A stretch of 41,603 nt of DNA from Streptomyces mexicanus (GTDB taxonomy: Bacteria; Actinomycetota; Actinomycetes; Streptomycetales; Streptomycetaceae): contig NZ_LR732544.1 in assembly GCF_902506575.1 (NCBI RefSeq), forward strand, positions 952,380 to 993,982, read 5' to 3'. The notes under the pieces were generated by a model, which was not told where the DNA came from, made no database searches, and saw nothing but the letters and a program-made list of their open reading frames with translations. Numbering within the stretch: the first letter of the stretch is position 1; each line of letters starts with the position of its first letter. Both the position numbers and the translations under genes were made by a program. This document shows positions 31,809 through 40,563 of the stretch, in pieces.

Positions 31809-34800
31809 TCACGGGCCGCTGTGCACGAACGCGGCCCACAGCAGGGGGTTCGGGTCGGTGTCCCGCAGGTGGCGGACGGCTCGGTGCAGGGCGTGGGCCG
31901 TGCGGGACGGGTCGAGGCGTCCGTCCGTGTCCAGTTCGGCGTAGAAGTGCTCGGTGAGGAGGTGTGCCGCGTGGTCGGCGACCGGCCACTGCGCCGCTAC
32001 CACATGCGGATATCCGGCCAGTTGGAGGGCGCCGGCCAGATGGACCCCCTCGTCGGGTACGGCAGCGGCGCCCCGGGCGGTCTCGCAGGCCGAGAGGAAG
32101 GCGAGCCGGGCCCGTTCCAGCCGCAGCCGGGCGATCTCCTCCACGGTGAGTGGCCCGGCGTCGGCGTGGTCGGCGCAGTACAGGCCGCTGCGGGCGGGGT
32201 CGGCCGGGACGTGCTCGGCGTGTCCGGCGAAGTGCAGCACGGCATGATGCGCGAGCTGCCGCCGCACCACGTGGCGCGGTGCGCTCGCCAGCAGGGTGCG
32301 GTGCTGCGGATCCCGCCGGTACAACTGCATCGCCTCCCGGCGGGCACGCGACAGCGGCCGCAGACCGGGCAGGGCCGCCTCGTCGACGACGAGAACCCGG
32401 TCCGCGGTGTCGGCGCGGGCACCGGCCGCGTCGCGGGCGCGGGCGTCCGCGAGGGAACGCAGGGTCGTGGCGTACGAGCAGACGTACTGGTCCGGCAGGA
32501 CGCCCGCGGCGTGCAGCGGCAGCAGGGCCAGCGGGCCGGTGGGACACCACCACAGGCGTTCGTGCACTCCCCCGCGGGCGTCGAGTTCCCTGAGCACCGG
32601 GTCGACGACCGTCTTGGCGAGCCAGTCGAGGGTGGCACGCAGGACGGCCTCCGCCTCCTGCGGTGCCGCACCGGGGTCGGCGAGGGCGGCGAGCAGTGCG
32701 CCGGCGCGTTCGCCGGCGCCGCCGGGTCCGTCCAGGTACAGCTCCGGCAACGGCACCGTGCGTAGGGCGTCCGCGGTGACGAGGAAGGCGTCGCAGCGCA
32801 GGAAGCTGGCGTTGATGACGATGACGGGTCCCTCGCCCGCCGCGTCCTGCAACTCCTGCGGCGTCGGCGCGGCGACCGTGTCCTCCAGCCCGAGCACCGC
32901 CAGGGCGCGGTGCAGCAGCGTGTCGAGTTCCCGGGTCAGCCGCCGGCGCCGGTGGTCCTCGGCGCGCTGCACGTCGTCCGGGTCGGCGCCCGGCCTGCCG
33001 AGCGGATCGGCTTCCGGGCCGTACAGCTCGGCGTTGAGTTCGGCGATACGGCGGGCCAGGTCCGGTGCCTCCTCCGCCAGCGCCTGCGGGGAGAAACGGG
33101 CGTCGGTGGCCCGGGCCAGCAGGATGCCCCGGCTGCGCTCCAGCAGGTGCAGCGCCTGCTGGGGCCGACCCGCGTTGAGCGCGGCAGCGGCGGCGTCGCA
33201 GCCGATGCTGTCGGTGGCGGCGAAGCCCCGGACCCGGTCGGCGAGGGCGAGTCCGTGCCAGGCCAGCAGCGGCAGCTGCGCCACGGCCTGTTCGTAGGCC
33301 CGTACGGACTCCTCCCAGTCCTCCAGCAGGGCGGAGCGCAGGGCCCAGTGGGCAGTGTGGGAGAAGTGCACCAGAGGCGGCAGGTCCCGCAGCCCGGCGG
33401 CGGTGCGGAACACGTCGCGGGCGGCGCGCAGGTCGGTGTCGTCGCCGGTCGCCATGAACCTGGCGGTGTGCGCCATGCCCAGGGCCGTCAGCAGGGAGAC
33501 CGCGCGCAGATGGCCGGACGGAGTACGGTCGAGGGCCGGCCCGGCCAGGGCGATCACCTCGTCGAGGTCGGTGATCGAGCCGGTGGTCTCGGCGCGGGAC
33601 AGCAGCGCGACGCACAGCACGGCCACCGCACGCTCACGGACCGGCATTCCGGTGGGCAGCGCGTCGACGGCCTGGCGCAGGTGGGCGACCGCCTCCTGCG
33701 CGTCTCCGGCCCGGCCCGTTGCCGCCGCCCGCTCCTGAAGGGCAATGGCCAGCTGGATCACGGCGTCCGCCCTGCCGACGTGGTTTGCGGGAAACGCTGC
33801 CACGCCTCGCCGGCCCGCGTCGATCGCCTCGTCGAGGTCGGCCGGCAGGCCGCTGCGATGATGGCGCTCCGCGAGCACCTCGGCGAGCAAGCCCGCCGCT
33901 TCGCCCGGTGGCCGACCGGCGGCCTCGGACGCCCGGACGGCGTCCCGGAATGCGTCGATCGCCTCATCGAGGTCGGACAGGGCGTTGGTCCGGAAGTATG
34001 TCTCGCGCAGCACGGCGCCGAGGTTCGTGAGCAGGACGGCACGCTGCCACGGCGGCGCCCCGGACGCCGCCGCCAGGGACGCGCGGCTCGTCCGCAGGGC
34101 CTCCTCCAGATCGGACTCCGTGCGCAGTCGCCGGTACCGGGCGAGCAGCACGACGGCCAGATGCGACTGCCATCCGGGCCGCTGCGGATCGTCCAGGGGC
34201 AGACGGTCCACTGCTGTGGCGCTCACCTCCACGGCTCGGTGCAGGTCAGCCACGCTGTCGCGGTGTATCCCGCGCTTGCGCAGGGCCAGCCCGAGGAGGG
34301 TGAGGGCTCTGGCGTGCGGCGCCGCAGGTCCGGCCACGGTGAGGGACACGGCACGGTCCAGGTGCGCCACCGCCTCGTCGAGCGCTGCCGGATCCCCGGT
34401 CCGGTCGTAGTGCGCGGCCGTGGCCTCACCCAGGGCGGTGACCACGCGGCCGACGAGCCGCCGCGCCTCGGGCGTGGACGGTGCGGGCCGGTCGGCCATG
34501 AGGTCCGCGGCGAGGTGAAGGACCGCCAGGGCACGGTCGAGGTCGCTGTCGCGTACCACGGCGGGACGCTCGTCGTGGCCCAGCGCACCGGCGATCAGGA
34601 CGCCGCCGACCTCGGTCAACCGGTCGATCAGGGGGCCTGGTTCGTCCTGCGGGCCCACGGCGCCGCGCAGACGGGCCAGGAGGCCGACCGCCTCCCGGAA
34701 CTCCGCCTCGCCCCCTGTGGGTGGGGCGTGGAGCGACGTTTCCAGCAGGGCCAGGGCGAGTTCACCGAGCGGTCCGGTGGCCCGGCCGCCGACGAGCCGT

Positions 34801-36068
34801 ACGGCCTGCCGGGCGGCGCGCACCGCCTCGTTCAGGTGCCGCCGCTCACCGCCGCAGGTGAAGCGGAGCCGCAGCGCCCGGCTCAGGGAGCACAGACGTG
34901 AGGCCCTCCAGTCGTCGTCCGGCGCCGCGGCCAGCGCCGCGCGCTCCGCGGCGAGCAGCGCCTCGGCGTCGGCCGCCGACCGGGTCCGCTCGGCCCGGGT
35001 CAGCAGCACGGTGCAATGGTTGGCGAGGTGGGCGACGCGTTCGGGATCCGCGGGGTGGCTGATGCGGGCCGCCAGCGCGGCCGCCTCCAGCGCGTCGGCC
35101 AGGTCGGTGTCGTCCGGGTCCTCGGCGGTCAGGTACCGGGTGTGCAGGGCGACGGCCCGGTTCGACAGGTACCCGGCGCGCTGCGGATCGTCTGCCGCCG
35201 CGTATCGCGCGGCCGCGGTGAACGCGTCGATCGCCCCGTCCAGATCCGCCTCTGCGCGGGCCGGGGTCCGCTGGCCGCGGAGCAGCAGCGCCGCCCCGAG
35301 GTGCCCGTAGTACGCGGCGTGGGGTCGCGGGGCGCGCCGGACGGCGTCCGTCGCCGCGGCCACCGCCTCCCGGGGATCGGCTTCCTCGGGCGCCACCTGG
35401 TGCAGCATGGTCAGCGCGCCGCTGAGGTTGCCGGAATACATCCACCGGTCGGGATCGTCCGGTGCGGCCGAGGCGACGGCCAGCCGGCCGGCGGCGACGG
35501 CCTCGGTGAGGTCCGGCCGGTGCGCGCCCCGGTGCGCGACGAACCGGTCGCGTAGCGCGGCGCACAGGTGGGAGTGGGCCATCGGAACGCCTGGATGGCC
35601 CTTCGGCAGCACACCGGCGACATGCCTCCACAGGCTCACCGCCTCCTCCAGTGCCCCGGGATCGAGCTGCGTTCCCCACCGCCGGTAGGCCTCCAGGGCC
35701 CGGCTCTCCAGCTCCATCAGGTCATGGGCGGCCGGCCCGTCCGCTGCGGCGACAGCGTCCCGCAGCCGTGCCGGGACGGCGTCGGGCCGGTAGGGGGCCA
35801 GCAGGGTGAACAGCCGTACGGCGGTGTTCCGGTCGGCGTCCGTCTCGGGCCAGCCCCGCGCGGCCCAGCGGGCGCTGTGCAGCAGCGCCACGAGCCGCAG
35901 TCCCTCCCGGTCGAGGATGCACGGGGGTGCGGCGCGCGGTGTGACCAGGCTGTACGCGAGGACGGCCTCGGTCTCTGCCAGGGCGGCCGGGTCGAGCACC
36001 GCCTGATGGTCTCCGCGCTCGTGGGCGTCGAGCCGTCGTAGGAGCGACGCGGCGAGGTCGAGGGGCAT
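31809..36068 (-). CDS. TPR-CHAT protease, 1419 aa
   Basis: Residues about 1-1000 are helical repeats of TPR type (recurring patterns such as LDEAIDAFRDAVRASE and ADLDGAIDAFTAAARY). The last 300 residues are a CHAT caspase-like domain with catalytic His in LHFAGHAEH (about 1276) and Cys in LSACETARG (about 1329), then LAGALQLAGYPHVVAAQWPV and the C-terminal LLWAAFVHSG. CHAT proteases with TPR sensors act in bacterial conflict and cell-death systems, for example Csx29 of type III-E CRISPR. No CRISPR genes are present here. A membrane protein and a 55-aa protein are encoded just upstream, suggesting a three-component module. Confidence 0.88.
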   Translation of the reverse strand: MPLDLAASLLRRLDAHERGDHQAVLDPAALAETEAVLAYSLVTPRAAPPCILDREGLRLVALLHSARWAARGWPETDADRNTAVRLFTLLAPYRPDAVPARLRDAVAAADGPAAHDLMELESRALEAYRRWGTQLDPGALEEAVSLWRHVAGVLPKGHPGVPMAHSHLCAALRDRFVAHRGAHRPDLTEAVAAGRLAVASAAPDDPDRWMYSGNLSGALTMLHQVAPEEADPREAVAAATDAVRRAPRPHAAYYGHLGAALLLRGQRTPARAEADLDGAIDAFTAAARYAAADDPQRAGYLSNRAVALHTRYLTAEDPDDTDLADALEAAALAARISHPADPERVAHLANHCTVLLTRAERTRSAADAEALLAAERAALAAAPDDDWRASRLCSLSRALRLRFTCGGERRHLNEAVRAARQAVRLVGGRATGPLGELALALLETSLHAPPTGGEAEFREAVGLLARLRGAVGPQDEPGPLIDRLTEVGGVLIAGALGHDERPAVVRDSDLDRALAVLHLAADLMADRPAPSTPEARRLVGRVVTALGEATAAHYDRTGDPAALDEAVAHLDRAVSLTVAGPAAPHARALTLLGLALRKRGIHRDSVADLHRAVEVSATAVDRLPLDDPQRPGWQSHLAVVLLARYRRLRTESDLEEALRTSRASLAAASGAPPWQRAVLLTNLGAVLRETYFRTNALSDLDEAIDAFRDAVRASEAAGRPPGEAAGLLAEVLAERHHRSGLPADLDEAIDAGRRGVAAFPANHVGRADAVIQLAIALQERAAATGRAGDAQEAVAHLRQAVDALPTGMPVRERAVAVLCVALLSRAETTGSITDLDEVIALAGPALDRTPSGHLRAVSLLTALGMAHTARFMATGDDTDLRAARDVFRTAAGLRDLPPLVHFSHTAHWALRSALLEDWEESVRAYEQAVAQLPLLAWHGLALADRVRGFAATDSIGCDAAAAALNAGRPQQALHLLERSRGILLARATDARFSPQALAEEAPDLARRIAELNAELYGPEADPLGRPGADPDDVQRAEDHRRRRLTRELDTLLHRALAVLGLEDTVAAPTPQELQDAAGEGPVIVINASFLRCDAFLVTADALRTVPLPELYLDGPGGAGERAGALLAALADPGAAPQEAEAVLRATLDWLAKTVVDPVLRELDARGGVHERLWWCPTGPLALLPLHAAGVLPDQYVCSYATTLRSLADARARDAAGARADTADRVLVVDEAALPGLRPLSRARREAMQLYRRDPQHRTLLASAPRHVVRRQLAHHAVLHFAGHAEHVPADPARSGLYCADHADAGPLTVEEIARLRLERARLAFLSACETARGAAAVPDEGVHLAGALQLAGYPHVVAAQWPVADHAAHLLTEHFYAELDTDGRLDPSRTAHALHRAVRHLRDTDPNPLLWAAFVHSGP

Positions 36069-36173
36069 GGTGCCGTCCGGATGCGAGTTGGTCGGAGGAA
36101 CGTGGGACGTTCAATCGGTCAGTGCGTCGCCGGGCACGGTGTGCCTGTGACTGCTCCAGCCGGGCGCGGGACG

Positions 36174-36842
36174 TCAGCCGCCGTCGGTGGCCAGGAGGAA
36201 GAGCACCGCCCCGGCTACGACGAGGAGGGAGGCGAGCAGGGTGTGGATCCGCGCCCGGCGCAGAGTGGCCCGCACCTGCCAGGCGTGGACGAGTTCCAGC
36301 AGCGCCCGCCGCCGGGCTCTGGCGTGGGCGGCGTTGGAGCGTGCCACGCCCAGCCAGTGCGTCAGCCGGGCCCGGCGTACGTCGTCCGTCTCGGTCACGA
36401 GCAGGCGTGCGATCCGGGCCGCCGTCTGGGTGTGATGGCGGCAGGACCGGTCGAGTTCGGCCGCGCTGGCACCGAACGGGCCGAAGAACGCCTCCGGTTC
36501 CCGCTGCACGGCGGCGCGCAGACCTGCCAGACCCGGCCCGTCCAGGGAGGTGAGGGTGACGAAGCGGGGGGTGAGGACCTCGCCCGTCGCCCAGATCACC
36601 CAGAACACGCCGGCCATGGCCACCGCCAGCCCGCCGACGGCGAGCGCGAGGTCGCCGCCGCCGTGCAACTTGCCGATGGCCGCGAACGGCAGCCCGCCCA
36701 GCAACACGCCGCCCACGGCCGCCGTTGCGGCGACCGTCCAGCGGGCCGTGGCGCGCATGTCCGCGACCGCGGTCTGCGCCGAGGAGACGGTGACCGGCAG
36801 CGGGGCCGTCTCCTGCGGGTCCGTCGGTACGGGCAGTGTCAT
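36174..36842 (-). CDS. Membrane protein linked to the CHAT protease
   Basis: A 222-residue protein. Predicted membrane helices lie at about 34-58 (ARWTVAATAAVGGVLLGG), 65-87 (LALAVGGLAVAMAGVFWVIW) and 198-218 (HTLLASLLVVAGAVLFLLAT). Between them is a cytoplasmic helical domain rich in Arg and Ala (residues 90-195). No known domain is recognised. The ATG at 36842 overlaps the stop of the small upstream gene as ATGA, and the CHAT gene starts 105 bases downstream. A role as membrane anchor, effector or cleavage target of the CHAT protease is inference from position. Confidence 0.75.
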   Translation of the reverse strand: MTLPVPTDPQETAPLPVTVSSAQTAVADMRATARWTVAATAAVGGVLLGGLPFAAIGKLHGGGDLALAVGGLAVAMAGVFWVIWATGEVLTPRFVTLTSLDGPGLAGLRAAVQREPEAFFGPFGASAAELDRSCRHHTQTAARIARLLVTETDDVRRARLTHWLGVARSNAAHARARRRALLELVHAWQVRATLRRARIHTLLASLLVVAGAVLFLLATDGG

Positions 36843-37006
36843 GTCGGCCGCCGGAAGTCCCAGGCGCCCTGGCCCTCCCCGTCGTCGACCAGTTCCTCGT
36901 ACGGCGTCCAGGCGGTGCCGTCGAACTGCTCCAGCGTGCCGTCGTCCGCCAGCCGGACACTGCCGACCTCGGGAGGCGGCACCGTGCTCTCGTCGTTCCC
37001 GTTCAT
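36839..37006 (-). CDS. Small acidic protein (55 aa) coupled to the membrane protein
   Basis: MNGNDESTVPPPE, then GSVRLADDGTLEQFDG and TAWTPYEELVDDGEG, ending GAWDFRRPT. It is acidic, with a beta-hairpin-like DDGTLEQFDGTAW core. The same pattern (D-G-T-x-E-x-x-D-G-x-x-W-x-P-Y) is familiar from small proteins next to CHAT and trypsin-like genes in Streptomyces, by recollection. ATG 37006 is preceded by GGAGG at 12 bases; an in-frame GTG at 37030 is an alternative. The stop overlaps the next ATG as ATGA. Confidence 0.65.
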   Translation of the reverse strand: MNGNDESTVPPPEVGSVRLADDGTLEQFDGTAWTPYEELVDDGEGQGAWDFRRPT

Positions 37007-37159
37007 GGCCTTCCGGATCCTCCCTGACACGTTCGGGCCCGCACCTCGTCACCGTAACGACCGTGCCAGGCACGGCACATGGGGTTTTCGCAGCTTTCAC
37101 CCGGCCCGGCTCGCGGCGGCACGTTTCCCGCGCCCCGGCCTTGCGTCCGCGGCGCAACG

Positions 37160-37612
37160 TCACGCCCCCGGTGAGCATGCCGTGCGCCGACCGGCCCGCT
37201 TGCACGCCCTGCAGGCCAGTGCGACGCTCCCCGGCGTGCAGACACCCGTCATGACCAGTCCGAGGACGCCTGCGTCGGCGACCACCAGCAGGCAGGCGGG
37301 TGGCTGCCAGCACCAAGGACGCCGCACCGGCGCAGACGGCGGAGACGGTGGCCGGCACACCGCCCCGGACGGCCGTCTTCGCGGCGCCGTCGAAAGCCAC
37401 GCAGCAGAGCAGAGCCGTGCCGGCCCAGATCTGATCACCGAGCACTTCGCTGAGGCGCTGTTGGAGTCGGCGGACCTGGGCGGCGAGACGGGCGCTGCGG
37501 GCGTCGGCCGTCGCGAGGTCACCTGGCGCAGCGTGACGTCGCCCCCGTAGCTCTCCACGATCTGCCGGGTCCGGTCCTCCACGGCCGGAAATCGCACCCG
37601 TTCCTGCGCCAT
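37160..37612 (-). pseudogene. Frameshifted coiled-coil plus membrane protein
   Basis: From ATG 37612 the frame encodes MAQERVRFPAVEDRTRQIVE and SYGGDVTLRQVT. Meaningful sequence then moves to another frame near 37520 (LATADARSARLAAQVRRLQQ, RLSEVLGDQIW, a coiled coil, then hydrophobic ALLCCVAFDGAAKT and SAVCAGAASLVLAATRLP), and returns to the first frame near 37290 (CLLVVADAGVLGLVMTGVCT, PGSVALACRACK). The pieces read naturally in sequence as a coiled coil followed by hydrophobic helices, so two indels are likely. The coiled coil resembles short DUF6262-like proteins, with low certainty. Promoter elements are not evident. Confidence 0.5.
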
Positions 37613-37726
37613 AGCGGTACATGCGCCTGGTCCCGTGCTGCTGCACCCGGTCCCGCTGCCGGTGCTGCTGGGGGCGGGGCGGTCGGTGACGTATGGGTCC
37701 GCGGGGTGCCGGATGTGTTCCCCGGT

Positions 37727-38665
37727 TCAGAAGACCGACAGGCCGGTGAGTGTGGTGAAGCGGTCCAGGGCCGCTACCCCGGCGACCGAGTTGCCGTGTT
37801 CGTCCAGGCCCGGGCTCCACACGCACAGCGTGCACCGGCCGGGTACGACGGCGATGATGCCGCCGCCGACCCCGCTCTTGCCGGGCAGGCCCACCCGGTA
37901 GGCGAAGTCGCCGGCCGCGTCGTAGGTGCCGCAGGTGAGCATGATCGCGTTGACCTGCTTGGCCTGGCTGCGGCTGAGCAGCCGGCTGCCGTCGGCGCGG
38001 ATGCCGTGCCGGGCGAGGAAACCGGTGGCGAGGGCCAGGTCGGCGCAGGAGGCGGCGATGGAGCACTGCCGGAAGTACTGGTCGAGCAGGACCGGTATGT
38101 CGTTGTCGATGTTGCCGTAGGACGCCATGAAGTGCGCGAGGGCGGCGTTGCGGTCGCCGTGCGCGGCCTCGGAGGCGGCCACCTCCGTGTCGCAGTCCAG
38201 GGCGGGGTTGCCGCTCTCGGCGCGCAGGAAGTCCAGCAGTTCACCGGCCGCGTCCCCGGTACGGGTCTGCAGCCGGTCGGTGACGACGAGGGCGCCCGCG
38301 TTGATGAACGGGTTGCGCGGGATGCCGTTCTCGTACTCCAGCTGGACCAGCGAGTTGAACGGGTTGCCGGAGGGCTCGCGGCCCACGTGTTCCCAGAGTT
38401 CGTCGCCTTCCCGGGCCAGGTCCAGGGCGAGGGTGAAGACCTTGGTGATCGACTGGGCGGAGAACGGCTCCCGCCAGTCCCCCACCCCGTACACCGTGCC
38501 GTCCGGCTCGGCGACGGCCATGCCGAAGCTGCGCGGGTCGCGGGCGGCGAGGGCCGGGATGTAGTCGGCGGGACGGCCGCGCCCGGGCGTGTGGTCGATC
38601 TCCTCGGCTATGCGCTCCAGGACCGGCAGGAAGGTGGCGGACGACGTCGTTGTCATGATCACCAT
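37727..38665 (-). CDS. glsA: Glutaminase A
   Basis: A 312-residue serine-dependent glutaminase of the beta-lactamase-like fold, converting glutamine to glutamate and ammonia. The nucleophile motif SAQSITKVF (S-x-x-K), the NPFINAGALVV segment, ESGN, EAAHGDRN and the second-lysine/Tyr region YRVGLPGKSGVGGGI are all present. Length is normal. ATG 38665 has GGGAGG five bases upstream and is preferred to ATG 38656. The decayed aspartase fragment lies just upstream on the same strand. Confidence 0.95.
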   Translation of the reverse strand: MVIMTTTSSATFLPVLERIAEEIDHTPGRGRPADYIPALAARDPRSFGMAVAEPDGTVYGVGDWREPFSAQSITKVFTLALDLAREGDELWEHVGREPSGNPFNSLVQLEYENGIPRNPFINAGALVVTDRLQTRTGDAAGELLDFLRAESGNPALDCDTEVAASEAAHGDRNAALAHFMASYGNIDNDIPVLLDQYFRQCSIAASCADLALATGFLARHGIRADGSRLLSRSQAKQVNAIMLTCGTYDAAGDFAYRVGLPGKSGVGGGIIAVVPGRCTLCVWSPGLDEHGNSVAGVAALDRFTTLTGLSVF

Positions 38666-38715
38666 TGTGCCTCCCGGCCGGTTCCCGAGCCTTGTCGAGG
38701 TGGCGTTACGGCAGG

Positions 38716-39062
38716 TCAGGCGGCCGGTGCGCCGCTGCCCGCGACGATCTCCGGGCGCATCAGCTCGGCCGGCCGGCAGGCAGGCCCTTCTCCAGTACCG
38801 GTTCGGCCACACCGCGGCCGGTGGCAAGGGACCTCCTTGGCGATGTCGGTCGCGGCCGTGTAGCCGTTGTGCGGGTTGAGCGCGGTGACCCGGCCGACGG
38901 AGTTCTCCACTGTCACGCGCAGCCGCTCGGTGTTGGCGGTGATGCCGGAGACACAGCGCTCGGCCGGCGTGCGGCAGGCGCTCTGCAGTGCGTGATCGAC
39001 TTCGACAGGGAGTGCAGGATGATCGGCTCGAAGGCGTTGAGCTGGAGCCGGCGGTCGCGAGC
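38716..39062 (-). pseudogene. aspA: Aspartate ammonia-lyase, frameshifted 3' remnant
   Basis: QLNAFEPIILHSLSKSITH near 39040 is the conserved substrate-site segment of aspartase. The frame shifts to CVSGITANTERLRVTVENSV and GRVTALNPHNGYTAATDIAKEV, shifts again (ATGRGVAEPVLEKGLPAG) and returns for ELMRPEIVAG. At least three indels separate these pieces. All sequence before the QLN segment, including the signature loop, is missing. Intact AspA deaminates aspartate to fumarate; this copy cannot be functional. Confidence 0.85.
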
Positions 39063-39420
39063 GCCATGCGCTCGGGCAGCGCGGCCCTTGCCCGGCGGCG
39101 GTCGCGGCAGGCGCACTCCCGGCACAGACGCGGCCGCGCGCAGTACCGTCGTGAGGAGCCCTTGCCCGGCGACTTGCCGCACCAGGCAGGCAGCGCGGGC
39201 CCGCCTCGCGGCCGCTGTCGTCCGTATCCGGACCGTACGGCCTTCCTTGCAGCACCGATGCGTCCGTGCGCTCACAGCGTCGGATGCGCTCCGTAGGTGT
39301 CTTTGTCCTCAGGCTTTGGCAAGGCATCGGGTCATCCCGTGGGTGCGGCGGAGTCACCCACGGGATGTGCTCACCTGGTGAACCGGGAAGCGGAGTGCCG
39401 TTGCATGAGGCGGGTGCCGG
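39063..39420. other. Gap with no recognisable gene
   Basis: About 358 bases between the aspartase remnant and the methyltransferase stop. Apart from the hairpin at 39333-39367 it shows no domain, RNA gene or repeat. It may be degenerated coding sequence. Confidence 0.5.
39333..39367 (-). terminator. Terminator of the methyltransferase gene
   Basis: A perfect 13-bp stem (39333-39345 with 39355-39367) and a nine-base loop, 53 bases after the methyltransferase stop on the minus strand. Confidence 0.7.
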
Positions 39421-40557
39421 TCATGCTGTTGTGATCAGACGCCAGAGGGACGTGGTCTCGGCGCTGCGCGCTGTGTGGAGTGGGTCGGTGACGTCTTTTG
39501 AGCGTGGGTGCCGGGGCTTGACGTCGATCTTGTCGGCAACGCGGAGGCGTGCTGCCTGGAAGGTGTCGAGTAGTTGCTGACGTGTCCGCAGTCCGAGGTG
39601 TTCTGCCAGGTCGGACAGGATGAGCCAGCCCTCGCCGCCTGGCCGGAGGTGGGCCGGCAGCCCGGCGAGGAAGCTGTGGAGCATGGTGCTGTCCGGGTCG
39701 TAGACGCCTTGCTCGATGGGGCTGGTCGGGCGGGCGGGGAGCCAGGGCGGGTTGCAGACGATGAGGTCGGCTCGGCCTTCGGGGAACAGGCCGGGGCCTG
39801 ATACCTCGATACGGTCGGTCAGTGCGAGCCGGCGGACGTTGTCCCTGGCGCAGGGCAGGGCTCGTGGGCTGATGTCGGTGGCCACGACGCGGTTGATTCC
39901 GCGGCGGGCCAGGACCGCGGCGAGGACGCCGGTTCCCGTGCCGAGATCAAACGCTGTACTGGTGGCGGGACTACGACGGGTCGCCGGTGGCAGCGGCGCA
40001 TGGGCGACCAGGTCCACGTACTCGCCTCTCGTGGGCGCGAACACGCCGTAGTGGGGGTGGACGCGGGTGCCGAGCGCCGGCACCTCGACTCCCTTCACGC
40101 GCCACTGGTGCGCGCCGATCACTCCCAGAAGTTCCCTGAGAGAGACCGCCATGGGTCCCTTTGCGGGGCCGTAGGCTTCCCGACACGCCTGGCGGACGTC
40201 GGGAGCCCGGCGCAACGCCAGGGTGTAGTCGCCGTCCAGCAGCACCAGGAGCTTTCCGAGGACACGGGCGCGGTGACTGCTGTTGCGTCGGTGCAGGTGG
40301 AAGGCGTCGCTCGGGGAAGTGGTGGACCTGGGCGGCTTGCGGTCGATGCGGCGGCTCATCGCCCGCAGCAGCCGGCGGGCGTTGTGGAAGTCGCCTTGCC
40401 AGAGCAGGGCCGTACCCTCGCATGCCTGGCGGTAGGCGTCCTTGGCCTTCGTCCGGTCGTCGGCGACGACGATTCGCTGCGGAAGGGGGGCGGCGTTCTC
40501 GGAATGCCAGCGGGCGGACCGGTGGGTGTGGCCTTCGGTCCAGTGGATCGTGGACAC
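39421..40557 (-). CDS. Class I SAM-dependent methyltransferase (NPPW type)
   Basis: A 378-residue protein. The C-terminal half has the SAM-binding motif I FDLGTGTGVLAAVLARRG, the acidic strand 2 motif VVATDISPRAL and motif IV VCNPPWLPA, the N-P-P-Y/W signature of N-methyltransferases acting on glutamine amides or adenine/guanine (PrmC, RlmG/RsmC-like). The N-terminal 170 residues are a helical substrate domain without recognised relatives. GTG 40557 is chosen because GAGGAG lies six bases upstream. The open frame extends upstream, but that stretch forms RNA hairpins instead. Its leader, with a small ORF and a sequestered Shine-Dalgarno, points to translational attenuation. The target is unknown; ribosomal RNA or protein fits the regulation. 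Confidence 0.85.
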   Translation of the reverse strand: MSTIHWTEGHTHRSARWHSENAAPLPQRIVVADDRTKAKDAYRQACEGTALLWQGDFHNARRLLRAMSRRIDRKPPRSTTSPSDAFHLHRRNSSHRARVLGKLLVLLDGDYTLALRRAPDVRQACREAYGPAKGPMAVSLRELLGVIGAHQWRVKGVEVPALGTRVHPHYGVFAPTRGEYVDLVAHAPLPPATRRSPATSTAFDLGTGTGVLAAVLARRGINRVVATDISPRALPCARDNVRRLALTDRIEVSGPGLFPEGRADLIVCNPPWLPARPTSPIEQGVYDPDSTMLHSFLAGLPAHLRPGGEGWLILSDLAEHLGLRTRQQLLDTFQAARLRVADKIDVKPRHPRSKDVTDPLHTARSAETTSLWRLITTA

Positions 40558-40563
40558 CACGTA

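Noticed and set aside
31809..36068. Type III-E CRISPR Craspase component
   Set aside because: The TPR-CHAT layout recalls Csx29, but there is no gRAMP/Cas7-11 gene, no Cas1/2 and no array in the window.
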